From assembly GCF_003024515.2 (NCBI RefSeq), contig NZ_PYIX02000004.1, positions 118,420 through 182,419 on the forward strand: DNA of 64,000 bases. The letters run 5' to 3'. Of this stretch, positions 54,812 to 64,000 are shown in pieces. The notes under the pieces were generated by a model. It saw nothing but the letters and a program-made list of their open reading frames with translations. It made no database searches and was not told where the DNA came from. A program made the translations under genes and the position numbers. How positions within the stretch are numbered: the stretch's first letter is position 1; every line of letters starts with the position of its first letter. This DNA comes from Acinetobacter sichuanensis (GTDB lineage Bacteria; Pseudomonadota; Gammaproteobacteria; Pseudomonadales; Moraxellaceae).

Positions 54812-57330
54812 ATTTCAACTCCTTTCAACCAGTTTTCGAGTTGATCATGTTGTAAAATTTGTTGTAATTGTTGATTTAAATGTGCAGCATTTAACATGTC
54901 ATATTCACTAATATCACTATACACCTGATCTAAAATGACTTGACCTGATAAGCCCGCCATTTGGGCAATATGTTGTGAAACAGCCGAATTTTGCTTTGGT
55001 GAAAGCTGACTAAAGATATAACGCAAATCAGGCAAAATTTGTAAGAAAGTCTCTTCACGCCAATGTGAAACCAATTCATACAACGACTGAATTGCAATAG
55101 AGGATTGCACAAAAATCTCAGGAGCAATCGCAAACATACCTTGTACATATTGCACAGCTTCGTCTGCGTCACTGCCTATAGCAAAAGCAGTTTTTAAATA
55201 GGTTTTAAGTTGTTCTTGATCAATCTGATGGTCTAAAAACATTAAACTATCTAATGCACCTTTTAACTTATTGAGTCGAAACTCCTCTAATTTTGAACGC
55301 TGTATATGTTGATAAAATAACGTTAAAAATGAGCTTTGATCCTGTTCAGGTTTTAGCTTTTCGACGGATAAAACCAAGTCATGTAAGGTTTTAAAATGAG
55401 TGAGATTGGATTCAATTTTATCTTCATGTGTGTCATATAGCTGCTCTAGTAAAAAACAAGCTTGTTTGACTGCATCGAATAAACTACTTTGTAATATATG
55501 TTCAGGCAATTGAAGCAGTTTTCGACCACTCCATAAGTAATAGAGTTGTTGTGCAGCACTGACCACAGATTGTAAGTTTTGATCTGTTTGTAAATATTGA
55601 TGTAACTGTTTTTGTAATAAATTCAGTTGTTCTTTTAAGCCTAAACGACATGCTAGGGTCAGCAATTTTGCTGTTTCAAAAGCCGATTGACCTAAACCAT
55701 TTTTTTGATTTTCTTGCTGTAAAGCTAAAATTTTACCTAAAGCAATTTGTGATAATTGATCGCCTAATTCAGCAAGCTCAATTAAACGAGCTTCTACCGA
55801 AGGTGACCATGTGTAACGCCATTCTTCAAATAACAAGTCAAGTCCAGCACCTTGACTAAAATCTGGTCCTGATAGTTTTTGTGCAAAACCACAATCAATA
55901 AATTCAAGCAAATGTAAAAATTGACTGATATCTTGATGTAAAGACTTACGATAAATATCTAATTTTCGATTACGAGGAATCGTATCACTGACATTAAAAC
56001 GATATTTTTCAATTTGTTTAAACACATTTTGCAATAAAGCAGGGCTATGCTGATGTGCGGCAACTTTGCCCAGTTGTTGACCACTTAAATAAGCATAAAT
56101 TTCGGTGAATAGCAGTTGTTGACCATCTTCAAGTTCGCCTTTAACCAAAGCACTTTGTAAAGCATCTAATAAATCATAACGGCTAGGACGATAATGCCCA
56201 CGCAAATTGGCTAATTGTAGAGCGACTTCGGCTGTGTTTTTTAAGGCAATATAAGCCGTTACATCTAAAACCTGTTTATTTTCTAGATGATGGCAAATGT
56301 CCGTTAAATAGCTTAAAAATTGTTGTTCTATAACGACATCATTTAAGTTTTCCTGATTTAAATCTTGCCAAAACTGTTGATAAAATGCAGGTGAAGGCAT
56401 ACCTGACGCATAACCATTTAAAGCATCTAAACGGTCAAAGCTATAACGGATGAGCCAAGCATTTTCTTGCCATTTTTGTTGCTTATTTTGTTGAATGGTA
56501 TAGCGTTTAGCAGATTGATGCTGTGCTAAATTTTCAATTAAAGCAAGCGTATGAAAACCGCCTGTAACCACCAAAACTTTATGTTTAGGTTGCAAAGCTG
56601 CGTGTATTTTTTGCCACATACAATCTTCACGATGCAAAGAAGCATCTTGTAACAAGACATCATGCTCATAATCTAACCGCGCTAAAGAACACCATGTAAA
56701 TACATCATTAAAAAAATCAGCAGGCTGTTTTAGTTGAGAAATATGTTGTAATTCAAATAAATGATCCCAAAGTTCATCATGGTCACGACAACGTAATTGT
56801 TGTGCAAGACCTTGAATAAACTGACTGTGTGCTAAATAACGTTCAGAAATTAAATTTTTTTGTGACCAATCCAATGCTGCATGGGCAAGTTTGAACACAC
56901 TTTGTTCTTGCCATGACAAATCAATAAATTCAATTTGTGCTTGTTGAGCATGCCCTTGTTGAAGTGCGACCCATTCAGGTGAATATTCACAAAATGGATA
57001 ATAGGCAGAAAAAAGAGAAGGGCTTTCTGTAACTGCTTCTTCATCTTCACGCTCATTTTGATTTTTAGTTTGCGTTTGCGCAAAAATTGCAATAGGTGGT
57101 TGGGTATTTTCCTCAAGTAAGGCTTCAAGTAAAAACTGAAAACTATGTGGTGCTTCAATCAAAATATGCGTAGGTTGCAGCGTTTGTATATAATGTTTTA
57201 AAGCAAATGCACAAGCAGGACTATGATGCCTGATGGGTGCAAAAAAAAGCTGCTGTTGTTCAAGTTGTTGTTTATATTGAAATGCCTGTTCAAGTCGTTC
57301 AGGCAGTTGGGTCTGCATAAACTGGCTCAT
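54808..57330 (-). CDS. DUF5682 protein (YehM-like, TraB/ChaN-type fold suspected)
   Basis: 840-residue protein. The N-terminal ~270 residues carry the DUF5682 pattern: FFAPIRHHSPACAFAL (residues ~30-45), HILIEAPHSFQF (Glu59) and VLVVTGGFHTLALIE (~252-266, His260). A His-His, Glu and GGxH arrangement is shared by the erythromycin-esterase/TraB/ChaN superfamily, so a metal-binding or hydrolytic centre is inferred. The remaining ~570 residues are helical and Leu/Gln-rich, probably solenoid. It lies two bases after the MoxR gene and overlaps the VWA gene. Function unknown. Confidence 0.88.
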   Translation of the reverse strand: MSQFMQTQLPERLEQAFQYKQQLEQQQLFFAPIRHHSPACAFALKHYIQTLQPTHILIEAPHSFQFLLEALLEENTQPPIAIFAQTQTKNQNEREDEEAVTESPSLFSAYYPFCEYSPEWVALQQGHAQQAQIEFIDLSWQEQSVFKLAHAALDWSQKNLISERYLAHSQFIQGLAQQLRCRDHDELWDHLFELQHISQLKQPADFFNDVFTWCSLARLDYEHDVLLQDASLHREDCMWQKIHAALQPKHKVLVVTGGFHTLALIENLAQHQSAKRYTIQQNKQQKWQENAWLIRYSFDRLDALNGYASGMPSPAFYQQFWQDLNQENLNDVVIEQQFLSYLTDICHHLENKQVLDVTAYIALKNTAEVALQLANLRGHYRPSRYDLLDALQSALVKGELEDGQQLLFTEIYAYLSGQQLGKVAAHQHSPALLQNVFKQIEKYRFNVSDTIPRNRKLDIYRKSLHQDISQFLHLLEFIDCGFAQKLSGPDFSQGAGLDLLFEEWRYTWSPSVEARLIELAELGDQLSQIALGKILALQQENQKNGLGQSAFETAKLLTLACRLGLKEQLNLLQKQLHQYLQTDQNLQSVVSAAQQLYYLWSGRKLLQLPEHILQSSLFDAVKQACFLLEQLYDTHEDKIESNLTHFKTLHDLVLSVEKLKPEQDQSSFLTLFYQHIQRSKLEEFRLNKLKGALDSLMFLDHQIDQEQLKTYLKTAFAIGSDADEAVQYVQGMFAIAPEIFVQSSIAIQSLYELVSHWREETFLQILPDLRYIFSQLSPKQNSAVSQHIAQMAGLSGQVILDQVYSDISEYDMLNAAHLNQQLQQILQHDQLENWLKGVEI

Positions 57331-57332
57331 AC

Positions 57333-58430
57333 TTAAAACTCACGGCTAGCATCGAAAAAGGCTTTCCAATCTTTGTCTTGACGGGCACGTTCTTTCACAA
57401 CGCTGTCTAGATAATAACGTAAACGTTTTGCATCCTCAGGATTATCCTTAAAGACTACGCCAACCAGTTGTTGTGCAATGTGTTCAGCTTTTAAGACGCC
57501 ATCACCAAGATAAATGGCTTGTAGGCTTGCTGCATGTGCAATATTGACTGCCTCTGCTGTCGACATCACAGCATCAGGGGTCTTTAAGCTTGCACCTTGT
57601 AGACTTTGACCTGTACGTAATTCATTAAAAATAGTGACTAATAATTCAATGACTTGTGGCTGTACTTGAAGCTCAGAAAATAAATCACCAATTTGCTGTT
57701 TGAGTTGTAATTGTACGAGTTCAATTTCAAACTCACGATTTTTGATGGGTTTTACTGTTTCAAAATTAAAACGGCGTTTTAATGCTGCGGACATTTCATG
57801 CACACCACGATCCCTTAAGTTCGCAGTTGCAATTAAGTTAAAACCTTGTTGTGCAGAAATACTAAAATCTTGCCCCATTTCAGGAATCATCATCTGTTTC
57901 TCTGACAAAAGAGAGACTAAAACATCCTGTATTTCAGGTGGGCAACGGGTAATTTCCTCAAAACGTGCTAATTTGCCTTGTTGCATCGCAAAGTATAGAG
58001 GGGAGGGAATCAGCGACTTTTCTGAAGGACCTTCAGATAATAGCAGCGCATAATTCCACGAATACTTAATATGATCTTCGGTTGTTCCTGCTGTACCTTG
58101 AATGGTTAATTGTGAATTGCCACCAATTGCAGCACTAAATAGTTCAGAGAGCATTGATTTTGCTGTACCCGGTTGACCAACTAACATCAGTCCTTGATTA
58201 CCCATAAGTGTGACCAATGCTCGATCAACTAAGGCATCATCACCATAGAATTTTTTTTGAATATTAAGCTGAGCATTGCCTAAAATAAAATCACGAACAG
58301 CATAAGCTGAGAGTTGCCATCCTTGAGGTTTACGTTTTTGATCTTGCGCTTTTAAGCGTTGTAATTCATCGCTATATTTTTGTTCAGCACTTAATTTTAG
58401 GGTCTGATTTAATTGTTGATTGTTATCCAT
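57333..58430 (-). CDS. MoxR-family AAA+ ATPase (YehL-like)
   Basis: 365-residue AAA+ ATPase, first gene of the cluster. Walker A GQPGTAKS (85-92), Walker B region ARFEEITR (155-162), sensor 1 LIATANLRDRG (Asn204), and Arg finger region ALKRRFNF (219-222). In the Walker B strand the usual Asp is Glu (FEE instead of DE), although the catalytic Glu is present. MoxR ATPases form hexameric rings that remodel partner proteins together with a VWA adaptor. The upstream 231-base spacer to the divergent EcsC gene should hold its promoter. Corresponds to E. coli YehL. Confidence 0.92.
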   Translation of the reverse strand: MDNNQQLNQTLKLSAEQKYSDELQRLKAQDQKRKPQGWQLSAYAVRDFILGNAQLNIQKKFYGDDALVDRALVTLMGNQGLMLVGQPGTAKSMLSELFSAAIGGNSQLTIQGTAGTTEDHIKYSWNYALLLSEGPSEKSLIPSPLYFAMQQGKLARFEEITRCPPEIQDVLVSLLSEKQMMIPEMGQDFSISAQQGFNLIATANLRDRGVHEMSAALKRRFNFETVKPIKNREFEIELVQLQLKQQIGDLFSELQVQPQVIELLVTIFNELRTGQSLQGASLKTPDAVMSTAEAVNIAHAASLQAIYLGDGVLKAEHIAQQLVGVVFKDNPEDAKRLRYYLDSVVKERARQDKDWKAFFDASREF

Positions 58431-58661
58431 TTTGCTTAAATAATCTTTTTAAATAGTGAAATAATCATAGCGCAGAGCTGACATCTATCACAGCGTTGTT
58501 AGCATGAATGCGACAAATTGTGACTTAAATATGTGTTTCATCGTAAAGTGATTGTGGCGTTTTTGTATTTTTAGCCAAACATACGTAATTTGAGTTGAGA
58601 TAATTGCTCACAATCCTTAGTATTTGATTAAACCGATAAAAATGAGTGGAGTAAGGTTCAA

Positions 58662-60167
58662 ATGACAGATTCTAATAAGAAACAATCAAGTGGTATATTA
58701 TCGAATACATTTGGTCTTGCTAAAAAACTGGGTACAACAGGTTTAAGTATGTTGAACCATGCCGCACCAAATTCAGTGAATAAATTAGATCAGACCCCAC
58801 AAAAAAATACTGTTATTGAGGGAAAAGCCCGTTCTAAAAATATGTTTGAAAAAAAACAATATGACAATCCACAGCAAATGATACGTGAACATTTACCTCA
58901 AGTTTCTAGTCAGTTATTAGGGCGTCACTACAAAAAAATTAATAATGTCGCTTCATTTATTTCACCTCAATTTAACGACAAAATGTCAGACTATTTTTTT
59001 GATAAATTAAATGATTTTGTTTCTGAAACAAGTTCGGTAGAAAGACTGTTAAAAGAAGTGGGTGTTAAAAACTTAAATGAACTGAGTCAAGATTCGGCAC
59101 GCTCACAGCGTATTAGTGGTGCTTTAGCCAATCAAAATAAAATTTTAGCTGCAATTCAAGGTGCTTTAACAGGTGTGATTGGTTCAGCAATTGATGTTCC
59201 AACTTCAATTGCGCTTGCTTTACGTAGTATTTATCAAACAGGTCGTGCGCATGGTTTTGAATTAAAACCTGAAGATCATGAAATAGTCGAGTTTATCTTT
59301 AAGAAAATTGACCTAGGGACGGTAGCAGAAAAGCAGGCATTGCTAATCACTTTGCGCGCTGTTTCTACAGCTTTGCAAAATCATGATATAAGCCAATTTC
59401 AACAAGTTTTAGGCTCAAATTACTCTACAGATGTATTGAAAAATTGGTTAACCAATTCAGATGGTACTTTCAAATGGGCATGGTTAGATTACATTCCGCA
59501 ACTCAATCTTATTTCGAAAATTACTCCTTTTATTAGTATTGGCGTGAGTGCGAGCTATAGCTGGAAGCTAGTCGAAGATGCGACCGACAAAGCCCAACTT
59601 GTATTTAAAGGCGCACAACAATATTTATTACAACACCCAAACGAAAATATCAGTGCATTAGCTGCATTTGAAAAGTCTGAAATTTTGCTTTCACAAGCAA
59701 GCCCATTGCTTCAGCCTCCAAAAGAGGAAAATGCACAGCAACAAGAAGCAGTTCTCGAAGCAAAAGCAAACCAAATTCAAAGCACTGAAAATGATACTAT
59801 TCAAGAGGTGCAAGTCTTGAAAAAAGACGAGGCAGAAACTTTACTTGCACAAGAAGAAAGCAGTATTGCAGACTTAGCAAAAGCGCATGTTTCTACAGTA
59901 AATGAAACAGAAACTCCAGTTGAGGTAGAGCAACCAGTCACAGAACCTGTAAAGAAAACACGTGCAAAAAAACGTACATCTGACTCAGCATCAGAGAAAT
60001 TGACCGAAAAATCGCAACAAAATGAAAAAAGTGCAACAAAAAAAGTTGAGGATAAACCAGTACAAACTGAGGTGGAAAATTCATCCGATGATAAACAGGA
60101 CAGTCATGCTATAGCGCAAAACATTGAAGCTACAACAGAAACTGAAAAAGAAGAGCCTAAAGACTAA
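58662..60167 (+). CDS. EcsC-family protein with a long charged tail
   Basis: 501-residue protein. A Ser/Lys-rich N-terminus (1-~75) precedes the EcsC domain (~90-320), recognised from the amphipathic helix LAAIQGALTGVIGSAIDVPT followed by SIALALRSIYQTGRAHGFEL, and the distal DYIPQLNLISKITPFISIGV. EcsC proteins are membrane-associated and of unclear role. The last ~150 residues are low-complexity, rich in Glu/Lys/Gln/Thr, and include an AKKRT basic patch, likely disordered. It is divergent from the MoxR gene; whether it belongs to that system is unknown. Confidence 0.85.
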   Translation: MTDSNKKQSSGILSNTFGLAKKLGTTGLSMLNHAAPNSVNKLDQTPQKNTVIEGKARSKNMFEKKQYDNPQQMIREHLPQVSSQLLGRHYKKINNVASFISPQFNDKMSDYFFDKLNDFVSETSSVERLLKEVGVKNLNELSQDSARSQRISGALANQNKILAAIQGALTGVIGSAIDVPTSIALALRSIYQTGRAHGFELKPEDHEIVEFIFKKIDLGTVAEKQALLITLRAVSTALQNHDISQFQQVLGSNYSTDVLKNWLTNSDGTFKWAWLDYIPQLNLISKITPFISIGVSASYSWKLVEDATDKAQLVFKGAQQYLLQHPNENISALAAFEKSEILLSQASPLLQPPKEENAQQQEAVLEAKANQIQSTENDTIQEVQVLKKDEAETLLAQEESSIADLAKAHVSTVNETETPVEVEQPVTEPVKKTRAKKRTSDSASEKLTEKSQQNEKSATKKVEDKPVQTEVENSSDDKQDSHAIAQNIEATTETEKEEPKD

Positions 60168-60262
60168 AAGTAATCACAATTTTACTTATTCTAGCGCATA
60201 GAAAAAAGTAAATTTAAAACTGAAAAAAATAGAAATGGTGAATATTTGATAAGTCTTCAATG

Positions 60263-60291
60263 TTGACCATTTTTATATCTTGACTTACAAT
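60263..60291 (+). promoter_or_regulatory. Probable str operon promoter
   Basis: TTGACC (60263..60268), 17 bases, TACAAT (60286..60291), about 60 bases before the rpsL start. Confidence 0.65.
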
Positions 60292-60350
60292 TGCATGCCC
60301 TCAAAAAGTGGTAATTTTTTGGGGCTTTTTATTAACGGGAGAATTGCCAA

Positions 60351-60725
60351 ATGGCAACAACAAATCAGTTGATCCGTAAGGGTCGTACTACTTTGGTTGA
60401 AAAATCAAAAGTTCCTGCGTTGAAGGCTTGTCCACAACGTCGTGGTGTTTGTACACGTGTTTACACAACTACACCTAAAAAACCTAACTCAGCAATGCGT
60501 AAAGTTTGCCGTGTGCGTTTAACTTCAGGTTTCGAAGTTTCTAGCTACATCGGTGGTGAAGGTCATAACTTACAAGAGCACAGTGTTGTTCTTATTCGTG
60601 GTGGTCGTGTTAAAGATTTACCAGGTGTGCGTTACCATACCGTTCGTGGTTCTTTAGACTGCGCTGGTGTTAAAGATCGTAACCAGTCTCGTTCTAAATA
60701 CGGTACTAAACGTCCTAAGAAATAA
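60351..60725 (+). CDS. rpsL: 30S ribosomal protein S12
   Basis: 124-residue S12 of the decoding centre. The loop TPKKPNSA and segment [13 protein letters not shown] are intact: Lys43 and Lys88, the positions whose changes give streptomycin resistance, are the wild-type Lys. GGGAG lies ahead of the ATG. First gene of rpsL-rpsG-fusA-tuf; 178 bases of untranslated RNA separate it from rpsG. Confidence 0.99.
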   Translation: MATTNQLIRKGRTTLVEKSKVPALKACPQRRGVCTRVYTTTPKKPNSAMRKVCRVRLTSGFEVSSYIGGEGHNLQEHSVVLIRGGRVKDLPGVRYHTVRGSLDCAGVKDRNQSRSKYGTKRPKK

Positions 60726-60903
60726 TTCTTTAAGAATTAAATTTTAAGATCGTAGAACTGCAATCCTTTATCGTCTCGCTTGTCTGATTTCTGCATTAAT
60801 TTTGTGAAATTCAAGCGACGTGTAGTAAGGCCAGCGAATAGTACATGACACTTTGTACTGATGCTGGATAAACCTGAAGTGTCATATTTATAGGTAGTTT
60901 AAA

Positions 60904-61374
60904 ATGCCAAGACGTCGCGTAGTCGCTGCTCGTGAGATCCTTCCGGATCCTAAATTCAGTAGCCAAACAATCGCTAAATTCATGAACCACGTAATGCAAG
61001 ATGGTAAAAAATCTATTGCTGAAAGTATCGTTTACGGTGCTTTAGACCGCGTTCAAGAAAAAAACAAAGTAGACCCAGTAGAATTTTTCGAGACTACTCT
61101 TGAAAAAGTTCGTCCTATGGTTGAAGTAAAAGCACGCCGTGTTGGTGGTGCTACATACCAAGTACCTATGGAAGTACGCCCATCCCGTCGTACTGCCTTG
61201 GCTATGCGTTGGTTAGTAGATGCTGCTGCTAAGCGTTCTGAAAAAACAATGGCTTTACGTCTTGCTGGTGAGTTGCTTGATGCAGCTGAAGGTAAAGGTT
61301 CAGCGATTAAAAAACGTGAAGATGTGCACCGTATGGCTGAAGCTAACAAAGCCTTCTCTCACTACCGCTTCTAA
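60904..61374 (+). CDS. rpsG: 30S ribosomal protein S7
   Basis: 156-residue S7, the primary assembler of the 30S head: [58 protein letters not shown] central region (quoted in part) and the C-terminal [15 protein letters not shown]. In E. coli S7 represses its own operon by binding the S12-S7 spacer; the 178-base spacer upstream here could have that role, but I did not identify the site. Confidence 0.99.
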   Translation: MPRRRVVAAREILPDPKFSSQTIAKFMNHVMQDGKKSIAESIVYGALDRVQEKNKVDPVEFFETTLEKVRPMVEVKARRVGGATYQVPMEVRPSRRTALAMRWLVDAAAKRSEKTMALRLAGELLDAAEGKGSAIKKREDVHRMAEANKAFSHYRF

Positions 61375-61407
61375 GCGGCTAAAACAGTCCATCTCAGGAG
61401 AATACTC

Positions 61408-61470
61408 ATGCGTATTGCAGCTCGATTTAACATCGCCCTCTATCAAAGTGGAGGATTCGCGGGTATTTAA
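61408..61470 (+). CDS. 20-codon ORF in the rpsG-fusA spacer
   Basis: ATG to TAA encoding MRIAARFNIALYQSGGFAGI, with AGGAG seven bases upstream, exactly as in a well-translated gene. The start codon lies inside an arm of a perfect 10-base inverted repeat (GAATACTCAT at 61400..61409 with ATGAGTATTC at 61485..61494). This suggests a regulatory upstream ORF of fusA and not a structural protein. Translation is inferred, not shown. Confidence 0.5.
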   Translation: MRIAARFNIALYQSGGFAGI

Positions 61471-61496
61471 GTTGCCCACTAGGTATGAGTATTCGT

Positions 61497-61529
61497 ACGC
61501 ATCAATACAATATTGATGCGTCCTGTTTT
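61497..61529 (+). terminator. Terminator-like hairpin between rpsG and fusA
   Basis: ACGCATCAATA-CAA-TATTGATGCGT, an 11-bp perfect stem followed by CCTGTTTT. It lies inside the operon, so it may act as an attenuator or processing site ahead of fusA. Confidence 0.6.
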
Positions 61530-61559
61530 AAACAATAAAATTTAGGAATGCAAGAAATC

Positions 61560-63695
61560 ATGGCTCGTCAAACCCCAATTTCTCGTTACCGTAACATTGG
61601 TATCTCAGCTCACATCGATGCAGGTAAAACAACTACTTCAGAACGTATTTTGTTTTATACAGGTGAGAGCCATAAATTAGGTGAAACTCACGAAGGTTCT
61701 GCAACAACAGACTGGATGGAGCAAGAGCAAGAACGTGGTATTACTATTACTTCAGCAGCAGTAACATGTTTCTGGAAAGGTATGGGCAACCAGTTCGAGC
61801 AACACCGTATTAACGTTATTGACACACCGGGACACGTTGACTTCACAATCGAAGTTGAGCGTTCTATGCGTGTTCTTGACGGTGCGTGCATGGTTTACTG
61901 TGCTGTAGGTGGTGTACAACCTCAGTCTGAAACTGTATGGCGTCAAGCAAATAAATATAAAGTTCCACGTATTGCGTTCGTTAATAAAATGGACCGTACA
62001 GGTGCGAACTTCTTCCGTGCTGTAGAACAAATGAAAACACGTCTTGGTGCTTCTCCAGTGCCAATCGTTGTTCCAATTGGTGCAGAAGAAAACTTCCAAG
62101 GTGTTGTTGACCTTATCGAAATGAAAGCGATTATCTGGGATGAAGCATCTCAAGGTATGAAGTTCGAATATGGTGAAATTCCTGCTGAATTAGTTGAGTT
62201 AGCGCAAGAATGGCGTACTAACATGGTTGAAGCTGCTGCTGAAGCATCAGAAGAACTCATGGACAAGTACCTAGAAGAAGGCGAGTTAACTAAAGAAGAA
62301 ATCGTTGCAGGTATCCGTCAACGTACTTTGGCAAACGAAATTCAGCCAATGCTTTGTGGTTCAGCATTCAAAAACAAAGGTGTTCAACGTATGTTGGATG
62401 CTGTTATTGAATTCTTACCAGCGCCGACTGACGTTGAAGCGATCAAAGGTATCCTTGACGACAAAGACGAAACTGAAGGTTCTCGTGAAGCATCTGACGA
62501 CGCTCCATTCGCTGCGTTAGCATTCAAAATCATGAATGATAAGTTCGTAGGTAACTTAACTTTCGTACGTGTTTACTCTGGTGTTCTTAAAGCGGGTAGC
62601 CCGTGTTATAACCCAGTAAAAATGAAGCGTGAGCGTGTTGGTCGTATCGTACAGATGCATGCTAACGATCGTCATGATATCGAAGAAATTCGTGCAGGTG
62701 ATATCGCAGCGTGTGTAGGTCTTAAAGATACTACAACTGGTGATACACTTTGTGATGAAAACAATGTAATTACACTTGAGCGCATGGAATTCCCTGAGCC
62801 AGTAATTGCACTTGCAGTTGAACCTAAAACTAAAGCTGACCAAGAAAAAATGTCAGTTGCTTTAGGTCGTTTGGCAAAAGAAGATCCATCATTCCGTGTA
62901 CGTACTGATGAAGAATCTGGTCAAACAATTATTGCAGGTATGGGTGAGCTTCACCTTGACATCATTGTTGACCGTATGAAACGTGAATTCGGTGTAGAAG
63001 CAAACATTGGTAAACCAATGGTTTCTTACCGTGAAACAATCAAAAAATCGGTTGAACAAGAAGGTAAATTCGTACGTCAAACTGGTGGTAAAGGTAAATT
63101 CGGTCACGTATACGTACGTTTAGAGCCGCTTGCTGAAGACGCTGGTAAAGATTACGAGTTCGCTGAAGAAGTTGTAGGTGGTGTAGTACCTAAAGAATTC
63201 TTTGGTGCGGTTGACAAAGGTATTCAAGAGCGCATGAAAAATGGTGTTCTTGCAGGTTACCCAGTTGTTGGTATTAAAGCGACATTATTTGACGGTTCTT
63301 ACCACGACGTCGACTCTGACGAATTATCGTTCAAGATGGCAGGTTCTTACGCATTCCGTGATGGTTTCATGAAAGCAGATCCTATCTTGCTTGAACCGAT
63401 CATGAAAGTTGAAGTAGAAACTCCAGAAGATTACATGGGCGATATCATGGGTGACTTAAACCGTCGCCGTGGTATGGTTCAAGGTATGGACGATTTACCT
63501 GGTGGTACTAAAGCAATTCGTGCTGAAGTTCCACTTGCTGAGATGTTTGGTTACGCGACTCAAATGCGTTCTATGTCTCAAGGTCGTGCGACATACTCTA
63601 TGGAATTTGCTAAATATGCTGAAACTCCACGTAACGTGGCAGAAGGCATCATTACTAAGTTCCAATCTGGTGGTAAAAAAGGTGACGACGAGTAA
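61560..63695 (+). CDS. fusA: Elongation factor G
   Basis: 711-residue translocation GTPase: G1 AHIDAGKTT, the switch region [17 protein letters not shown] (read here as [17 protein letters not shown]), DTPGHVDF (G3), NKMDRTGA (G4), domains II-V with [14 protein letters not shown] and [15 protein letters not shown] at 61560 is chosen because EF-G proteins start [15 protein letters not shown]; an ATG 12 bases upstream has its AGGA too close. The 185-base spacer before it contains a mini-ORF and two competing hairpins. Confidence 0.99.
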   Translation: MARQTPISRYRNIGISAHIDAGKTTTSERILFYTGESHKLGETHEGSATTDWMEQEQERGITITSAAVTCFWKGMGNQFEQHRINVIDTPGHVDFTIEVERSMRVLDGACMVYCAVGGVQPQSETVWRQANKYKVPRIAFVNKMDRTGANFFRAVEQMKTRLGASPVPIVVPIGAEENFQGVVDLIEMKAIIWDEASQGMKFEYGEIPAELVELAQEWRTNMVEAAAEASEELMDKYLEEGELTKEEIVAGIRQRTLANEIQPMLCGSAFKNKGVQRMLDAVIEFLPAPTDVEAIKGILDDKDETEGSREASDDAPFAALAFKIMNDKFVGNLTFVRVYSGVLKAGSPCYNPVKMKRERVGRIVQMHANDRHDIEEIRAGDIAACVGLKDTTTGDTLCDENNVITLERMEFPEPVIALAVEPKTKADQEKMSVALGRLAKEDPSFRVRTDEESGQTIIAGMGELHLDIIVDRMKREFGVEANIGKPMVSYRETIKKSVEQEGKFVRQTGGKGKFGHVYVRLEPLAEDAGKDYEFAEEVVGGVVPKEFFGAVDKGIQERMKNGVLAGYPVVGIKATLFDGSYHDVDSDELSFKMAGSYAFRDGFMKADPILLEPIMKVEVETPEDYMGDIMGDLNRRRGMVQGMDDLPGGTKAIRAEVPLAEMFGYATQMRSMSQGRATYSMEFAKYAETPRNVAEGIITKFQSGGKKGDDE

Positions 63696-63745
63696 TCTTT
63701 CGATTACTATAAGCCCAAACTAATTCATAGTTAAAAAACCAAATG

Positions 63746-63769
63746 CTCATGTAGTTAACCCTACATGAG
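63746..63769 (+). other. Hairpin between fusA and tuf
   Basis: CTCATGTAG-TTAACC-CTACATGAG: a perfect 9-bp stem 21 bases before the tuf ATG. There is no T run, so it is more likely an RNA stability or processing element than a terminator. Confidence 0.6.
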
Positions 63770-63790
63770 TAGTTTAAAAAGGAAAAACTC

Positions 63791-64000
63791 ATGGCTAAGG
63801 CTAAGTTTGAACGTAATAAACCACACGTAAACGTGGGCACAATTGGTCACGTTGACCATGGTAAAACAACTTTAACTGCTGCGATTGCAACTGTATGTGC
63901 AAAAACTTTCGGCGGTGAAGCGAAAGACTATGCAGCAATTGACTCTGCACCAGAAGAAAAAGCACGTGGTATTACAATTAATACTTCACACGTAGAATAC
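63791..64000 (+). CDS. tuf: Elongation factor Tu, 3' end outside the window
   Basis: The first 70 codons of EF-Tu: [20 protein letters not shown], then G1 GHVDHGKTT and the start of switch I with [18 protein letters not shown]. It delivers aminoacyl-tRNA to the ribosome. Last gene of the str operon; the rest lies beyond base 64000. AAGGA precedes the ATG. Confidence 0.98.
   Translation, partial: MAKAKFERNKPHVNVGTIGHVDHGKTTLTAAIATVCAKTFGGEAKDYAAIDSAPEEKARGITINTSHVEY

Noticed and set aside
60351..60725. Possible streptomycin-resistance change in rpsL
   Set aside because: The two positions that matter are Lys43 and Lys88 and both are wild type.
1..64000. CRISPR arrays, tRNA or rRNA genes
   Set aside because: No regularly spaced direct repeats, no tRNA cloverleaf in the spacers, and no rRNA sequence were seen by eye; a covariance scan was not possible.

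Overview
The window is about 64 kb of a chromosome with roughly 38-40 % G+C that looks like Acinetobacter (Moraxellaceae). The reasons are: paired ~600-residue acyl-CoA dehydrogenases, BaeSR, a trpFB pair without trpA, the siroheme reductase-DUF934 pair, HemJ, an Acinetobacter-type OmpA with a PAPV-rich linker, and the str operon rpsL-rpsG-fusA-tuf. This is a genus-level inference from gene content; no species call is made. Most of the window is core metabolism and housekeeping with a strong family match.

Layout. 1-5 kb: two acyl-CoA dehydrogenases (one cut by the window edge) and a large lipoprotein. 5-9 kb: a His/Met-rich lipoprotein with two Spy/CpxP-like segments, divergent from baeS-baeR. 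9-14 kb: a YjbR protein, an L,D-transpeptidase broken by an amber codon, selO, an acyl desaturase with a candidate operator, and a glycerophosphodiester phosphodiesterase. 14-17 kb: a cobalamin block (adenosyltransferase, btuB and a B12 riboswitch). 18-23 kb: trpF-trpB, small conserved proteins and an assimilatory siroheme reductase operon. 23.5-26.6 kb: a small AT-rich accessory patch with an unknown HTH/zinc-ribbon protein, an unusual SMR transporter and a multiply broken pseudogene. 26.7-38 kb: thiolase, a FimT/GspH pseudopilin, ompA, rtcB preceded by a structured RNA region, lysP, rsmC, a xanthine/uracil permease, typA and mscL. 38-47 kb: an orphan serine hydrolase, a lipoprotein, ppiC-mutM, an OprB-type porin, an old-yellow-enzyme, an AEC transporter, hemJ and fabB.

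47.5-58.4 kb holds the most system-like locus: five minus-strand genes, four of them overlapping or nearly touching, in the order MoxR AAA+ ATPase, DUF5682 protein, VWA protein, SWIM zinc-finger protein, and a 1283-residue DUF4132 protein. The same set is known as E. coli yehL-yehM-yehP-yehQ with yehI. No biochemical function is established for it as far as I know. An EcsC-family protein is divergent from it. 58.6-64 kb is the str operon, with a 20-codon mini-ORF and competing RNA hairpins between rpsG and fusA.

The best candidates for undescribed biology are: the five-gene MoxR/VWA/SWIM/DUF4132 locus; a promoter-hairpin-terminator RNA region with a 9-codon ORF ahead of rtcB; the structured rpsG-fusA spacer; the unknown zinc-ribbon gene coupled to an SMR transporter that has Asp in place of the essential Glu; and the duplicated LTXXQ-like lipoprotein beside baeSR. 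No tRNA or rRNA genes, CRISPR array, intact insertion sequence or prophage was seen.
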